A stretch of 46,620 bases of DNA from Microbacterium sp. (GCA_029239635.1 JARBUN010000037.1:1-46620), one strand, 5' to 3'. Positions 9,310 through 19,328 are shown, counted from the first letter of the stretch. Numbers and translations: made by a program. Notes: generated by a model from the sequence alone, not told the origin.

Positions 9310-9503
9310 GAGCGCACCATGGTGATGATCGAGGTGATGAGCACGGCGAGACCTCCGGTAGCGGCGATGGCGGCGATGATGGGCCCCCCGCCCGACAGGA
9401 ATGCGACGACGCCGAGTGCGATGAACAGCACACCCAGCACGATGCCGATCACCTGATAGACGCGATACCGCGACGTACCGTGACGGACTTCCTGTTCGCT
9501 CAC
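9306..9503 (-). CDS. Small two-span membrane protein, 65 aa
   Basis: The protein starts at a GTG (9503) with a short charged N-terminus (SEQEVRHGTSRYR) followed by two hydrophobic helices (about residues 15-36 and 40-62). It overlaps the next small membrane gene by 4 nt in a two-gene operon, divergent from the DUF427 gene. It resembles the small integral membrane proteins common in Microbacteriaceae, but I cannot assign a role. Confidence 0.7.
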   Translation of the reverse strand: MSEQEVRHGTSRYRVYQVIGIVLGVLFIALGVVAFLSGGGPIIAAIAATGGLAVLITSIITMVRS

Positions 9504-9599
9504 GACGACCCCCTGCTCTCCAACTTACCGAAATCCTGGGTGTCTCCTGAGACCGCGAGCGCACGATCCGATCTCGATCCGAGCACGTTCTGCGGGGCG

Positions 9600-9605
9600 T
9601 AGCGT
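9600..9605 (+). promoter_or_regulatory. -10 box TAGCGT, leaderless start of the DUF427 gene
   Basis: TAGCGT is 6 nt upstream of the ATG at 9612. Confidence 0.45.
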
Positions 9606-9611
9606 AAGCGC

Positions 9612-10109
9612 ATGGCGCGCCCCGTTCCCGACCCCGTCCGTCCTGGCCAGGAATCCGTGTGGGACTACCCGCGCCCGCCGCGCGTCGAGCGCGTTCCGAG
9701 AAGAGCGCAGATCGACTTCGGCGGCGTGCGTATCGCCGACACCGACGACGTCATCCGTGTGCTCGAGACGAGTCATCCGCCGGTGTACTACCTGCCGATC
9801 GCCGCGTTCGGCGACGCGCTGACCCTCGGGGAGGGCGCGTCGTTCTGCGAGTTCAAGGGCGGGGCGCGTTACTTCGACGTGCACGGCGGCGGGGGAGCCG
9901 TGGCTCGGCGCGCGGCCTGGAACTATCCGAGCCCGATGCCCGGGTACGAGGTGCTCGCCGACCGGGTCGCCGTGTACGCCGGTCCGATGGACCGCGTCAT
10001 CCTGGGCGGCGAGACCGTGGAGCCGCAGCCGGGCGGCTTCTACGGCGGCTGGGTCACGAGCGATCTCGCCGGTCCCTTCAAGGGCGTGCCGGGCTCGATG
10101 GGCTGGTGA
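9612..10109 (+). CDS. DUF427 domain-containing protein
   Basis: The 165-residue protein matches the DUF427 pattern: an N-terminal ESVWDYPRPP, then RIADTDDVIRVLETSHPPVYYLP, CEFKGGARYFDV and a C-terminal AWNYPSP. The fold is a small beta barrel; no activity is established for the family. The C-terminal GGFYGGWVTSDLAGPFKG is a common actinobacterial extension. Transcription appears leaderless. The gene converges on nadE with a 45-nt gap. Confidence 0.88.
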   Translation: MARPVPDPVRPGQESVWDYPRPPRVERVPRRAQIDFGGVRIADTDDVIRVLETSHPPVYYLPIAAFGDALTLGEGASFCEFKGGARYFDVHGGGGAVARRAAWNYPSPMPGYEVLADRVAVYAGPMDRVILGGETVEPQPGGFYGGWVTSDLAGPFKGVPGSMGW

Positions 10110-10154
10110 CGCCGGGCCGTCAGCCGCGGAGAGCGTGTTCCGCGACGAGCGTGC

Positions 10155-12031
10155 TCAGCGCTCGAACGCCTGCGGAACGGCCGCGCGAAGGTCGGCCAGC
10201 CACGCGCGGGCATTCCCGTCCGAGGGGGCCCGCCAGTCCCCGCGCGGCGACAGCGAGCCCGCCGGGGAGACCTTCGGCCCGTTCGGGATGGCCGTGCGCT
10301 TGAACTGCGCGAAGCCGAAGAACCTCTGCAGGAACACCTCCAGCCAGGTCGCCACGGTGACGAGATCGTAGGAGGGGCGTTCACCCTCGGGATAACCCGG
10401 AGGCCAGGTCCCGGCATCCGGATCCGACCAGGCGTGCGCGGCGAGGAAGGCGATCTTCGAGGGCCGGAAGCCGAAGCGCAGGACGTGGTAGAGCGTGAAA
10501 TCGTGCAGGTTGTAGGGACCGATGCGGTCCTCCGTGGACTGCATGCGTCCGTCTTGACCGGCGGGCACCAGCTCGGGGCTGATCTCGGTGTCGAGCACCG
10601 CCTGCAGCACCTCGACGGTGTCGGCGCTGAGGTCTCCGGCCGAGATGACCCAGCGGATGACGTGCTGGATGAGCGTCTTGGGCACCCCCGGATTCACCGA
10701 GTAGTGGCTCATCTGATCGCCCACGCCGTACGTCGACCAGCCGAGCGCGATCTCTGACAGGTCGCCCGTTCCCACCACGATGCCGCCGTGCTGGTTGGCG
10801 AGACGGAAGAGGTAGTCGGTGCGCAGGCCCGCCTGCACGTTCTCGAACGTCACGTCGTGCACGGGCTCACCGGCTGCGAAGGGGTGGCCCATGCGGGCGA
10901 GCATCTCGGATGCCGCGGGCCGGATGTCGATCTCCTCGATCGAGGCGCCGACGGCCTCGGCGAGGGCGATGGCGTTGCGCTTGGTCTTCTCGCTCGTCGC
11001 GAAGCCGGGGAGCGTGTAGGTGAGGATGTCGCTGCGCGGACGCCTGGAGGCGCTGGACGAGGCCCGACACCTGGATGTTGAAAGCCTCGTAGCAGTCCTG
11101 CGCCAGCCGAGCCGGGTCGTCGGGGACGAAGGGGAAGCGATCGAGCGCGCGACGCAGTCCGATGTCGGTCGCGGGCGGTGCCAGTTCGAACGACACGGTG
11201 CGGAAGGTGGGCGCCGTCGTGCGGCGATTGTCGTCGAACGTCCCCTGACGGATGCGGTCCTGCCGCAGACGGTCGAGATCGACGTCGGCGACGGTCGTTC
11301 GTCGATTCGCCCTGGCCGGCGGCGGCGTACACGTAGGCCGCGAGGCACCGCATCGACTGCGACTGCGACAGCAGGTTCCGGTCGTCGGCGCGCCCGATGG
11401 TGATCGGGCTGCCGGAGAGGTTCGCCAGCACGGTCGCTCCCGCGAGCGCCGCCCCCGATGACGGGGGGATCGGCACCCAGACGTCTTCGCAGACCTCGGC
11501 GTGCAGCGTCAGCCCGGGAACGTCGACGGCGTCGAAGAGCAGGTCGGGCCCGAACGGCACCGTCTCGCCGGCGACGCGGATGACCTGCCCTGCCTGATCG
11601 TCGCCACGCGCGTACCAGCGGTGCTCGTAGAACTCGCGGTAGGTGGGCAGATAGGCCTTGGGGGCGACCCCGAGCACGCGCCCGCGATGGATCACGACGG
11701 CGCAGTTGTAGAGCCGGTTGCCGTGTCGGAGCGGTGCCCCCACCAGCAGCACCGGGAGCAGATCCGCGGATGCCATGACCAGGCGCACGAGAGCCGCTTC
11801 GACGGCGTCGAGCAGCGGATCCTGCATGACGAGGTCGTCGATCGCGTACCCGGTGAGGGACAGCTCCGGGAAGACCGCGACGGCGACCCCCTCGGCGTCG
11901 CACGCCCGCGCAGACTCCAGCACCGCGTCGGCGTTGGCGGCGGGGTCGGCGATCGCCACGGGGATCGTGCACGCGGCCACGCGCGCGAATCCGTGCCGGT
12001 AGACGCTCTCGAACGGCAGGTCGGTGATCAC
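10155..12031 (-). pseudogene. nadE: Glutamine-dependent NAD(+) synthetase, broken at two internal deletions
   Basis: NadE converts nicotinate adenine dinucleotide to NAD using ATP and glutamine. From the GTG at 12031 the N-terminal amidase domain is intact, with the Glu56-Lys125-Cys181 triad ([21 protein letters not shown]). At about 11293-11303 the frame changes and roughly 25-30 residues are missing between GEST and [10 protein letters not shown] second change at about 11037-11045 removes the stretch that in relatives carries the ATP-PPi loop SGGLDST, joining GLVQRLQA directly to the [11 protein letters not shown] segment. The rest of the synthetase domain to the stop at 10155 is normal. 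NAD synthesis is usually essential and no second copy is seen, so two assembly deletions are more likely than decay. Confidence 0.88.
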
Positions 12032-12129
12032 CCCACCAGTCTGGCAGGCCTCTCCGACACCGCGGCAGTCGGATCGCCCGCGCAGACGGGCCTGTGGACA
12101 CCCGGCGGGGCGATGTCGGGGGTCGCGGT

Positions 12130-12135
12130 TAGCGT
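12130..12135 (+). promoter_or_regulatory. -10 box TAGCGT, leaderless start of the nuclease-helicase gene
   Basis: TAGCGT is 6 nt before the ATG at 12142. Confidence 0.45.
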
Positions 12136-12141
12136 GGAGGC

Positions 12142-15100
12142 ATGCGGTACATCGAGCGCGACGCGCGCATCGTCTGGAGCGCCAGCGATCTCAAGGCAGC
12201 GGCCGAATGCGAGTTCGCGTGGCTGCGCGCCATCGACGCGAAGGTCGGTCGTGTCGCGGCCGTCGACGACCCCGAGGACGCCACCCTCGAGCGCGCCGCG
12301 CGTCTCGGCACCGCGCACGAGCTCCGCGTGCTCGACGACTACCGAGCGCGCCTCGGCGCCGCCGTGCGCGAGATCCCCGCCGCGCGTTCCTCCCATGCCG
12401 AGGCGCTGGCCGAAGCCGTGCGCCTCACCGACGCGGCCCTCGCCGACCCGTCGGCGGAGGTCGTGTACCAAGCCGCGTTCGCGACCGACGAGTTCGTGGG
12501 CTTCGCCGACTTCCTCGTCCGCGAGTCGGATGCTCGACCCGACGGGACGCGCCCCTGGATCGTGCAGGACACCAAGCTCGCGCGCCGGGCTCGCGTCACC
12601 GCGCTCATGCAGTTGGCAGCGTACGTCGATCAGCTCGACCGGCTCGGCGTCCCGCGCTCCGACGAGGTGCAGCTGCTCCTCGGTGACGGGACGACGAGCA
12701 CGCACCGCGTCGACGACCTCCTCCCCGTCTTCGGGCTGCGTCGGGCGCGATTGCGCGCGCTGATCGCCGACCGCCGCGTCGAGCTCGGCGCCGCCGGCCC
12801 CGCGATCGGCTGGGGCGACGCGCGCGGCGACCTCGACGTCGTCGCGTGCGGGCGCTGCGCGACGTGCGAGCTCGAGGTCGTGGCTCATCGTGACCTGCTG
12901 CTCGTCGCCGGCATGCGGCCTGTGCAGCGTGATCGACTGCGCGCGGGCGGCATCCGGACGATCGACGACCTCGCCGCGGCGCCCTCCGCGCCCGCCGCGA
13001 TGAGTGCCGACACGTTCGCGTCGCTCCGCACCCAGGCGCGGCTGCAGCTCGACAGCCCGGCGGGAGTGCCCACCGAGGGCGCCCCGGAGCACGCGGTTCC
13101 CACCTTCGAGGTCGTCGCACCCAAGTCGCTGGGCGTGCTGCCCCGTCCCGACCACGGCGACCTCTTCTTCGACTTCGAGGGCGACCCGCTCTACACCGAG
13201 GGCGTTGGGGAGCACTGGGGCATCGACTACCTCTTCGGCTGGGTCGACACCCGCGAGACGTACGGCGCGATCTGGGCGCACACCTTCGAGGAGGAGCGCG
13301 TCGCTCTCGAGCGCTTCCTCGACATGGTGGCATTGCGTCGACAGCAGTATCCCGGCATGCACATCTACCACTACGCGCCGTACGAGCCGACGCACCTTCT
13401 GACGATGGCCGCGCGGTACGGCGTGCGCGAGGCCGACGTCGACCGACTGCTGCGCGACGGTGTGTTCGTCGATCTGTATCCCGTGGTGCGCCGCGCCCTG
13501 CGGGTGGGATCCCGGTCGTACTCGATCAAGAAGCTCGAGCCGCTGTACATGGGCGAAGAGGTGCGCACGAGCGACGTCCAGCGCGGCGACGACTCGATCG
13601 TGAAGTACGTCGAGGCGCGTGCGCTCGCCGCCGACGGCGACGTCGAAGCCGCACAGCGCGTGCTCGACGACCTCGCGGACTACAACCGCTACGACTGCGT
13701 CTCGACGAGGCGCCTGCGCGATTGGCTCGTCGATCGGGCTCGCGAGTCGGGGGCCGTGCCGGCGCGCGGCGCCGAGCCCGACGAGCAGGCGTACGAGCCG
13801 TCACCGCGCGCGACGGCCCTGCAGCGGTGGGCGGCCGATGCTCCCGACCCCGACGCGACCGCTCTCCGGCTCGCCGCGGCCGCGATCGACTACTACCCGC
13901 GCGAGGAGAAGACCTACTGGGCGACGCACTTCCTTCGCCTGCGTGAACCCGTGTCGGTGTGGGAGGAGAGCCGCGACGTCGTGGTCGTCGACGTCGCCCG
14001 CTCGCGCGTCGTGACCGATTGGCACATCGCCGAGTCGGGGCGCGGTTCCGAACGCCGCCTGGTCGAGCTGCGTGGCGAGCTCGCTCCCGGAACACGCCTG
14101 ACCCCGGATGCCGAACCCTTCGCCGTCTACGACCTTCCGGCCCCGTTCCCGATCGACACCCGTCCGCGGTGGATCCACGGCGCTCGCCGGGTGACGGTCC
14201 GAGAGGTCCTCGACGACGGCGCCATCGTGGAAGAGATCGCAGCAGACGGCGTCACCTGGGACGAGCTGCCGCTCGCCCTCACGCCTCCCGCGCCACCCCG
14301 GGCGGGCAACCAGCAGAAGGCGATCGACGCGTGGGCCGATGCCGTTCTGGCATCCGCCCCGTCCCTTCCGTCCGGCCCCGCGGTCGACATCCTGCGGCGC
14401 GTGCCTCCGCGCACCGGCTCGGGCGCCCTCGCCCCCGTCACCGCGGTCGACGGTCGAGCGGGCGACGACGAGGTCGCGGCGATCTCCCGCAGCGTGGCCG
14501 ACCTCGAGCACAGCTACCTCGCTGTCCAAGGTCCCCCCGGCACCGGGAAGACCTATGTCGGCTCGCACGTCATCGCCCGTCTCGTCGCCGAGCGCGGGTA
14601 TCGCATCGGAGTCGTCGCGCAGTCGCACGCGACGATCGAGCACATGCTCGACCAGGTCATCGCGGCCGGGGTTCCGGCATCCCGCGTCGGCAAGGCCCCC
14701 AAAGACCCGAGTGCCCCGCATGCCTTCACGGTGCTGCCGAAGAACGGCGTCGCGGCCTTCACCGCCGAGAACGCGGCTCACGGCTTCGTGGTGGGCGGCA
14801 CTGCGTGGGACTTCAGCCACGAGACGCGCGTTCCCCGCGGCAGCCTCGACCTGCTCGTCATCGACGAGGCGGGGCAGTTCTCGCTCGCGTCGACCATCGC
14901 GGTCTCGCTCTCGGCGCAGCGGCTCCTGCTCCTCGGCGACCCGCAGCAGTTGCCGCAGGTGAGTCAGGGCACGCACCCCGAACCGGTCGACACGTCGGCG
15001 TTGGGCTGGATCATCGACGGTGCCGAGGTCGTCCCGCCGGAGCTCGGCTACTTCCTCGCGCGCACGCGGCGCATGCACCCCGCGGTGGCGGGGCCGGTCT

Positions 15101-15684
15101 CTCGTCTGTCGTACGAGGGACGCCTCGAGGCGCACCCGTCGACGGCTCTGCGCCGGTTGGAGGGCGTCGATCCCGGAGTGCACGTGGTTCCGGTGCGGCA
15201 CCACGGCAACTCGACGTGCTCCGACGAGGAGGCCGCCGAGGTCGCGCGCCTCGTCAGCGGCCTGATCGGGCGCGCGTGGACCGGCGCCGAGGGAGGCGCG
15301 GGCGACTCCGCCACCCTGCACGAGCCGCGGCCGTTGCAGGGCGACGACATCATCGTCATCACGCCGTACAACGCGCAACAGGTCGCGGTCGAAGAGGCGC
15401 TCGCGGCTGCGGGCTTTCCCGATGTTCCCGTGGGAACCGTCGACCGGTTCCAGGGCAAAGAGGCCGTGGTCGCGATCCTGACCCTCGCCGCGTCCTCGGG
15501 GCGCGAAGCGCCGCGCGGCCTGGAGTTCCTCCTGCTGCGCAACCGCATCAACGTCGCGATCTCGCGCGCGATGCAGGCGGCGTACGTCGTGTACTCCCCG
15601 TCGTTGCTCGACGATCTCCCGCGCACGCCCGAGGGCGTCGCGCGGCTCAGCGCCTTCGCGCGGCTGGTCGCCGAGGCCGTTTGA
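12142..15684 (+). CDS. TM0106-family RecB-like nuclease fused to an SF1 DNA helicase
   Basis: The 1180-residue protein has an N-terminal RecB/PD-(D/E)xK-like part (FVGFADFLV then WIVQDTKLA, the D..D-x-K pattern) and a Cys-rich patch (CGRCATCEL). A central RNase H-like region follows (DLFFDFEGDPLY, NRYDCVSTRRLRDWL). The C-terminal SF1B helicase has Walker A GPPGTGKT (near residue 797), motif II VIDEAGQ, motif III GDPQQLP, motif V TVDRFQGKE and motif VI NVAISRAM. This architecture is found as a single polypeptide in many actinobacteria and has no settled function; DNA repair or nucleic-acid processing is the natural guess. It stands alone with its own promoter, and the frame is intact. Confidence 0.88.
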   Translation: MRYIERDARIVWSASDLKAAAECEFAWLRAIDAKVGRVAAVDDPEDATLERAARLGTAHELRVLDDYRARLGAAVREIPAARSSHAEALAEAVRLTDAALADPSAEVVYQAAFATDEFVGFADFLVRESDARPDGTRPWIVQDTKLARRARVTALMQLAAYVDQLDRLGVPRSDEVQLLLGDGTTSTHRVDDLLPVFGLRRARLRALIADRRVELGAAGPAIGWGDARGDLDVVACGRCATCELEVVAHRDLLLVAGMRPVQRDRLRAGGIRTIDDLAAAPSAPAAMSADTFASLRTQARLQLDSPAGVPTEGAPEHAVPTFEVVAPKSLGVLPRPDHGDLFFDFEGDPLYTEGVGEHWGIDYLFGWVDTRETYGAIWAHTFEEERVALERFLDMVALRRQQYPGMHIYHYAPYEPTHLLTMAARYGVREADVDRLLRDGVFVDLYPVVRRALRVGSRSYSIKKLEPLYMGEEVRTSDVQRGDDSIVKYVEARALAADGDVEAAQRVLDDLADYNRYDCVSTRRLRDWLVDRARESGAVPARGAEPDEQAYEPSPRATALQRWAADAPDPDATALRLAAAAIDYYPREEKTYWATHFLRLREPVSVWEESRDVVVVDVARSRVVTDWHIAESGRGSERRLVELRGELAPGTRLTPDAEPFAVYDLPAPFPIDTRPRWIHGARRVTVREVLDDGAIVEEIAADGVTWDELPLALTPPAPPRAGNQQKAIDAWADAVLASAPSLPSGPAVDILRRVPPRTGSGALAPVTAVDGRAGDDEVAAISRSVADLEHSYLAVQGPPGTGKTYVGSHVIARLVAERGYRIGVVAQSHATIEHMLDQVIAAGVPASRVGKAPKDPSAPHAFTVLPKNGVAAFTAENAAHGFVVGGTAWDFSHETRVPRGSLDLLVIDEAGQFSLASTIAVSLSAQRLLLLGDPQQLPQVSQGTHPEPVDTSALGWIIDGAEVVPPELGYFLARTRRMHPAVAGPVSRLSYEGRLEAHPSTALRRLEGVDPGVHVVPVRHHGNSTCSDEEAAEVARLVSGLIGRAWTGAEGGAGDSATLHEPRPLQGDDIIVITPYNAQQVAVEEALAAAGFPDVPVGTVDRFQGKEAVVAILTLAASSGREAPRGLEFLLLRNRINVAISRAMQAAYVVYSPSLLDDLPRTPEGVARLSAFARLVAEAV

Positions 15685-15793
15685 GCCCGGCATCGGCCTG
15701 TCGTGCGAGGTCTGGGGCGCAGGTTTGCGTTTCGAGGCGCGGTTTTCACGCCCCGAACGCGGAATGGCGCCGCGAACCGTCAGATCGCGACCC

Positions 15794-15912
15794 CGCCGCG
15801 GGTGCGATCCGGCCGCGGGTTCGACCCGGCCGCGGGTTCGACCCGGCCGCGGGTGCGACCCGGCCGCGGGTGCGACCCGGCCGCGGGTGTGACCCGGCCG
15901 CGGGTCCGACCC
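15794..15912. repeat. Tandem repeat, seven 17-bp units
   Basis: Seven consecutive 17-bp units with consensus GGCCGCGGGTNCGACCC fill the gap between the convergent nuclease-helicase and upp genes. The unit starts are 15794 (degenerate), 15811, 15828, 15845, 15862, 15879 and 15896. Variation is nearly confined to position 11. Each unit contains a small inverted repeat (CGGGT/ACCCG) and the self-complementary CCGCGG, so the block can form several alternative hairpins. It ends 5 nt before the upp stop. Confidence 0.9.
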
Positions 15913-15916
15913 AGCG

Positions 15917-16472
<556 letters not shown>

Positions 16473-16479
16473 AGGCTCA

Positions 16480-16485
16480 AGGCTA
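16480..16485 (-). promoter_or_regulatory. -10 box TAGCCT (minus strand), leaderless start of upp
   Basis: Read on the minus strand, TAGCCT is 7 nt before the upp ATG at 16472. Confidence 0.45.
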
Positions 16486-16528
16486 GTCGCTCGACCCCGA
16501 CGACTCCGCCGTAATCTCGGAAGCACCC

Positions 16529-17275
16529 GTGACCCCCACCGCCCTCGACCTCTCCGCCATGCGCCGCGCGCTGGTCCTGGCCGACGCCGCCGCGGCGGAG
16601 GGCGACGTGCCCGTCGGGGCGGTCGTGGTCGATGCCTCCGGGACGATCCGAGGCGAAGGCCGCAACCTCCGCGAGGCCACCCACGACCCCACCGCGCACG
16701 CCGAGGTGGTGGCCCTCCGTCGGGCGGCCGAGGCCCTGGGCACGTGGCATCTCGCCGAGTGCACGCTCGTGGTCACCCTCGAGCCGTGCATCATGTGCGC
16801 CGGCGCCGTTCTGCAGGCGCGCGTCCCGCGGGTCGTGTTCGGAGCGTGGGATGCCAAAGCGGGCGCCGCCGGATCGATGTACGACGTCCTGCGCGATCGG
16901 CGTCTGCCGCACCGGGTCGAGGTGGTCGGCGGGGTCGCCGAAGGCGAGGCATCCACTCGTCTGCAGGTGACCCCCCCCGCAGCGCGCGCCGCAGCGCACC
17001 CGCCGCAGAGCACGCCCGCCGCGCCGCACCCGCCGCAGCACGCCCACCGGCACGCCGCAGCGCACCCGCCGCAGCACGCCCACCGGCACGCCGCAGCACC
17101 TGCCGGCGCGGACGCGCGCGCGGGCGTCAGCGCGGGAGGTGCGGGACGACCTCGGTGCCGAACTGGTCGGCGTGGTCGATGTCGCGCAGGTCCAGCAGCT
17201 GGAAATACACGCGGCTCGCGCCGAGATCGCGCAGCCGGCCGACCTTCTCGACGACCTGGTCCGGGGTGCCGATGA
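16529..17275 (+). CDS. tadA: tRNA adenosine(34) deaminase with an aberrant repeat-rich C-terminal tail
   Basis: TadA makes inosine at the wobble position of tRNA-Arg(ACG). Residues 1-141 are typical: zinc ligand and catalytic Glu in TAHAEV (His57, Glu59) and LEPCIMC (Cys87, Cys90), then [22 protein letters not shown]. After EGEAS the usual final helix is absent. The frame instead continues for about 105 residues through a His/Pro/Ala/Arg-rich segment containing two exact 36-bp repeats, and ends inside the opposite-strand oxidoreductase gene. The break falls near an eight-C run at about 16971. TadA is normally about 145-165 residues and essential, so the tail probably reflects a deletion or indel near 16955-16980. 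The GTG start at 16529 follows GGAAG. Confidence 0.8.
   Translation: MTPTALDLSAMRRALVLADAAAAEGDVPVGAVVVDASGTIRGEGRNLREATHDPTAHAEVVALRRAAEALGTWHLAECTLVVTLEPCIMCAGAVLQARVPRVVFGAWDAKAGAAGSMYDVLRDRRLPHRVEVVGGVAEGEASTRLQVTPPAARAAAHPPQSTPAAPHPPQHAHRHAAAHPPQHAHRHAAAPAGADARAGVSAGGAGRPRCRTGRRGRCRAGPAAGNTRGSRRDRAAGRPSRRPGPGCR
17025..17096. repeat. Two exact 36-bp direct repeats in the tail of the tadA frame
   Basis: Positions 17025-17060 and 17061-17096 are identical, and a degenerate partial copy precedes them from about 16995. In the tadA frame each unit adds a 12-residue His/Pro/Gln/Ala/Arg block. The GC-only style resembles intergenic minisatellites, which supports the idea that this stretch is not normally translated. 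Confidence 0.85.
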
Positions 17276-18056
17276 TGTTGGCGCCGTTGTCGAACTGCTC
17301 GCGGGTCTGGCCGATCGCGGCGAGGCGTCGCTCGATCTCGGCGTCGTCCGCCCCGACGATCGTGGGAAGGGCGACGGACATCTTCAGCGTCGCGGGGTCG
17401 CGCCCGAGGTCTTCGCAGGCCGCCCGCACGACGTCGAACTTCTGGGTGACGACGTCCTCGGGCACGAAACCGATGTTGAACTCCGTCGCGTAGCGTGCCG
17501 CGAGCGCCGGCGTGCGCTTCGGTCCGCCGCCGCCGACGATCACCGGCACCCGCTCCTGCGCGGGCTTCGGCAGCGCCGGTGCCGCGTCGAGCCGGTAGTG
17601 CGCCCCGTCGAACGTGAAGGTCTCGGCATCCGGGGTCGCCCACAGACCCGTGACGATCGCGAGCTGCTCCTCGAGAAGATCGAACCGCTTGGCCGGGAAC
17701 GGGATGCCGTAGGCCTCGTGTTCGCGTTCGAACCACCCCGTTCCGAGCCCGAGCTCGGCCCGTCCACCCGACATCGCGTCGACCTGCGCCACCTGGATCG
17801 CGAGGATCCCCGGCACCCGGTAGGTCACGGACGAGACGAGGGTGCCGAGCCGGATGCGAGAGGTCTCCCGCGCGAGGCCGGCGAGGGTGGTCCACGCGTC
17901 CGTGGGGCCGGGGCGCGGGTCGCCCTCGCCCATCCGCAGGTAATGGTCCGAGCGGAAGAACCCGTCGAGGCCGTGCGTCTCGGCGGAGCGCGCGAAAGCG
18001 AGCTGGTCGTCGTACGAGAAGCCCTGCTGGGGTTCGGTGAACAGGCAGTATTCCAC
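17127..18056 (-). CDS. LLM class F420-dependent oxidoreductase (Rv1855c-like)
   Basis: The 309-residue TIM-barrel protein of the luciferase-like superfamily begins EYCLFTEPQQGFSY at a GTG (18056) preceded by GAAAGG. It shows the family core FFRSDHYLRMG, RIRLGTLVSS, QVDAMSGGRAELGLGTGW and VIVGGGGPKRT, the last close to the phosphate end of the deazaflavin cofactor. The length and motifs fit the TIGR03560 (Rv1855c) F420-dependent group. The substrate is unknown. It is the second gene of a two-gene operon, 46 nt after an alpha/beta hydrolase, and its 3' end overlaps the abnormal tadA tail. Confidence 0.85.
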   Translation of the reverse strand: MEYCLFTEPQQGFSYDDQLAFARSAETHGLDGFFRSDHYLRMGEGDPRPGPTDAWTTLAGLARETSRIRLGTLVSSVTYRVPGILAIQVAQVDAMSGGRAELGLGTGWFEREHEAYGIPFPAKRFDLLEEQLAIVTGLWATPDAETFTFDGAHYRLDAAPALPKPAQERVPVIVGGGGPKRTPALAARYATEFNIGFVPEDVVTQKFDVVRAACEDLGRDPATLKMSVALPTIVGADDAEIERRLAAIGQTREQFDNGANIIGTPDQVVEKVGRLRDLGASRVYFQLLDLRDIDHADQFGTEVVPHLPR

Positions 18057-18102
18057 GGTGGCCTTTCGGGCGGGGGTGGGGCGACGGGAGCGGGGCGGGG
18101 TG

Positions 18103-19215
18103 TCAGTCGGCCGAGCGCAGGATGATCGCCTCGGTGGGCGGCGCGGGATCCGCCGGACGCCCGACGTATCCGATGTGGGTGAGCAGAGCCCGACGGAACA
18201 CGGCGGGACGCTCGAGGTGCGCCGCATGACCGGCCCCGTCGACCGGCACCTCGGTCACCTCGCCGCCCGCGGCGGCGTACGCCGAGAGCACGTCGCGGGT
18301 CTGCGACACCATCGGCTGGGCGGGCGCGACATCCTCGCCGGGCCAGTCCGGGATCACGCCGAGCGCGCCGAGGTGGTTGAGGTCGTAGAAGGACGCGTCG
18401 GACACGATGGCATCCGCCGTCCCGTAGATCCAGAGGATCGGGGGCTTGTCGGCGAGATCGACGATCGCGGAGACGTTGAAGTACTTCGGCGCCATGGTGT
18501 TGAGGACACCGCTCGCGCCCGGGGCGAAGCCCGGCCAGTTCGGGCTCGCGACCGCGTCACCGGGGTAGTTGCCGCCGGCGGTCGAGGTCGACAGCATCGA
18601 CTCGACCCAGACGTCTTCGTGCTCGCTCGTGTAGCCCGCGGCGACGTACCCCGACCGGAAGACCGATCGCGGCGAGGTGGGCGCGTCGTCGGTGGTGTCG
18701 CGGTTGGTCAGGCGCTGGACGAAGTCCGGGTTGGCCCCACCCGCCCCGGTGCCCGCGTCGTCGTCGGTGAGGCGCGAGCCGTCGCGCCGCGTGCCGCCGA
18801 AGCCGAATGGCGAGACCGGCGACTGCAACGTGAGCGAGAGCACCGGGTGGTCGAGGGCGTACTGCAGCACCACACCGCCGCCCATCGACCATCCGACGAA
18901 GTGGGCCGCGGGGATGCCGAGGACCTCCAGGGTCGCGCGGATGTCGTCGCTGAAGTCGCGGACGCCGCGCGAGGCGTCCACCGGCATGTGCTCGGTGCCG
19001 CCGAAGCCGCGGAGGTCGATCGCGAGTACACGCAGATCGCTCGGCAGGTCCTGCATGATCTCCTGCCAGAACAGGGAGGACGACACGTTCCCGTGCACGA
19101 ACACCACCGTGTGCTCGGGCGCGGTGGCCGGATCGTCGCCGACCCGCTCGAGCACGTTCACGCTCAGGCGATCGGTGTCGACGAGACGCGCGGTGATGCC
19201 GTCGAAGAGAGTCAT
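18103..19215 (-). CDS. Alpha/beta hydrolase
   Basis: The 370-residue protein starts at an ATG with a strong GGAGGA. It has the oxyanion segment VHGNVSSS (residues 40-47), nucleophile elbow GWSMGG (Ser110) and C-terminal His in DGAGHAAH, so the catalytic triad looks complete. It is longer than the usual 280-300 residues because of a cap-like insertion (about residues 145-235) rich in Gly, Asp and Ser. It may act as an esterase or C-C hydrolase together with the downstream F420-dependent oxidoreductase. No substrate can be inferred. Confidence 0.82.
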   Translation of the reverse strand: MTLFDGITARLVDTDRLSVNVLERVGDDPATAPEHTVVFVHGNVSSSLFWQEIMQDLPSDLRVLAIDLRGFGGTEHMPVDASRGVRDFSDDIRATLEVLGIPAAHFVGWSMGGGVVLQYALDHPVLSLTLQSPVSPFGFGGTRRDGSRLTDDDAGTGAGGANPDFVQRLTNRDTTDDAPTSPRSVFRSGYVAAGYTSEHEDVWVESMLSTSTAGGNYPGDAVASPNWPGFAPGASGVLNTMAPKYFNVSAIVDLADKPPILWIYGTADAIVSDASFYDLNHLGALGVIPDWPGEDVAPAQPMVSQTRDVLSAYAAAGGEVTEVPVDGAGHAAHLERPAVFRRALLTHIGYVGRPADPAPPTEAIILRSAD

Positions 19216-19265
19216 GAGAGGGTCCTCCGTGTCGCTCGCGGGTGCCCCGGTACGCCCGCGATCCG

Positions 19266-19271
19266 ACTCTA
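19266..19271 (-). promoter_or_regulatory. -10 box TAGAGT (minus strand) for the hydrolase/oxidoreductase operon
   Basis: Read leftward, TAGAGT lies about 50 nt before the hydrolase ATG, leaving a short leader with GGAGGA. It is divergent from the proC promoter 58 nt away. Confidence 0.35.
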
Positions 19272-19328
19272 ACGCGCGCCCCTTTCGGCCGCACTCAGGG
19301 TTGCCCCGGGGGCCGACCGTGCGCTTCG

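Noticed and set aside
15794..15912. CRISPR array
   Set aside because: The 17-bp units are directly adjacent with no unique spacers and no cas genes are present.
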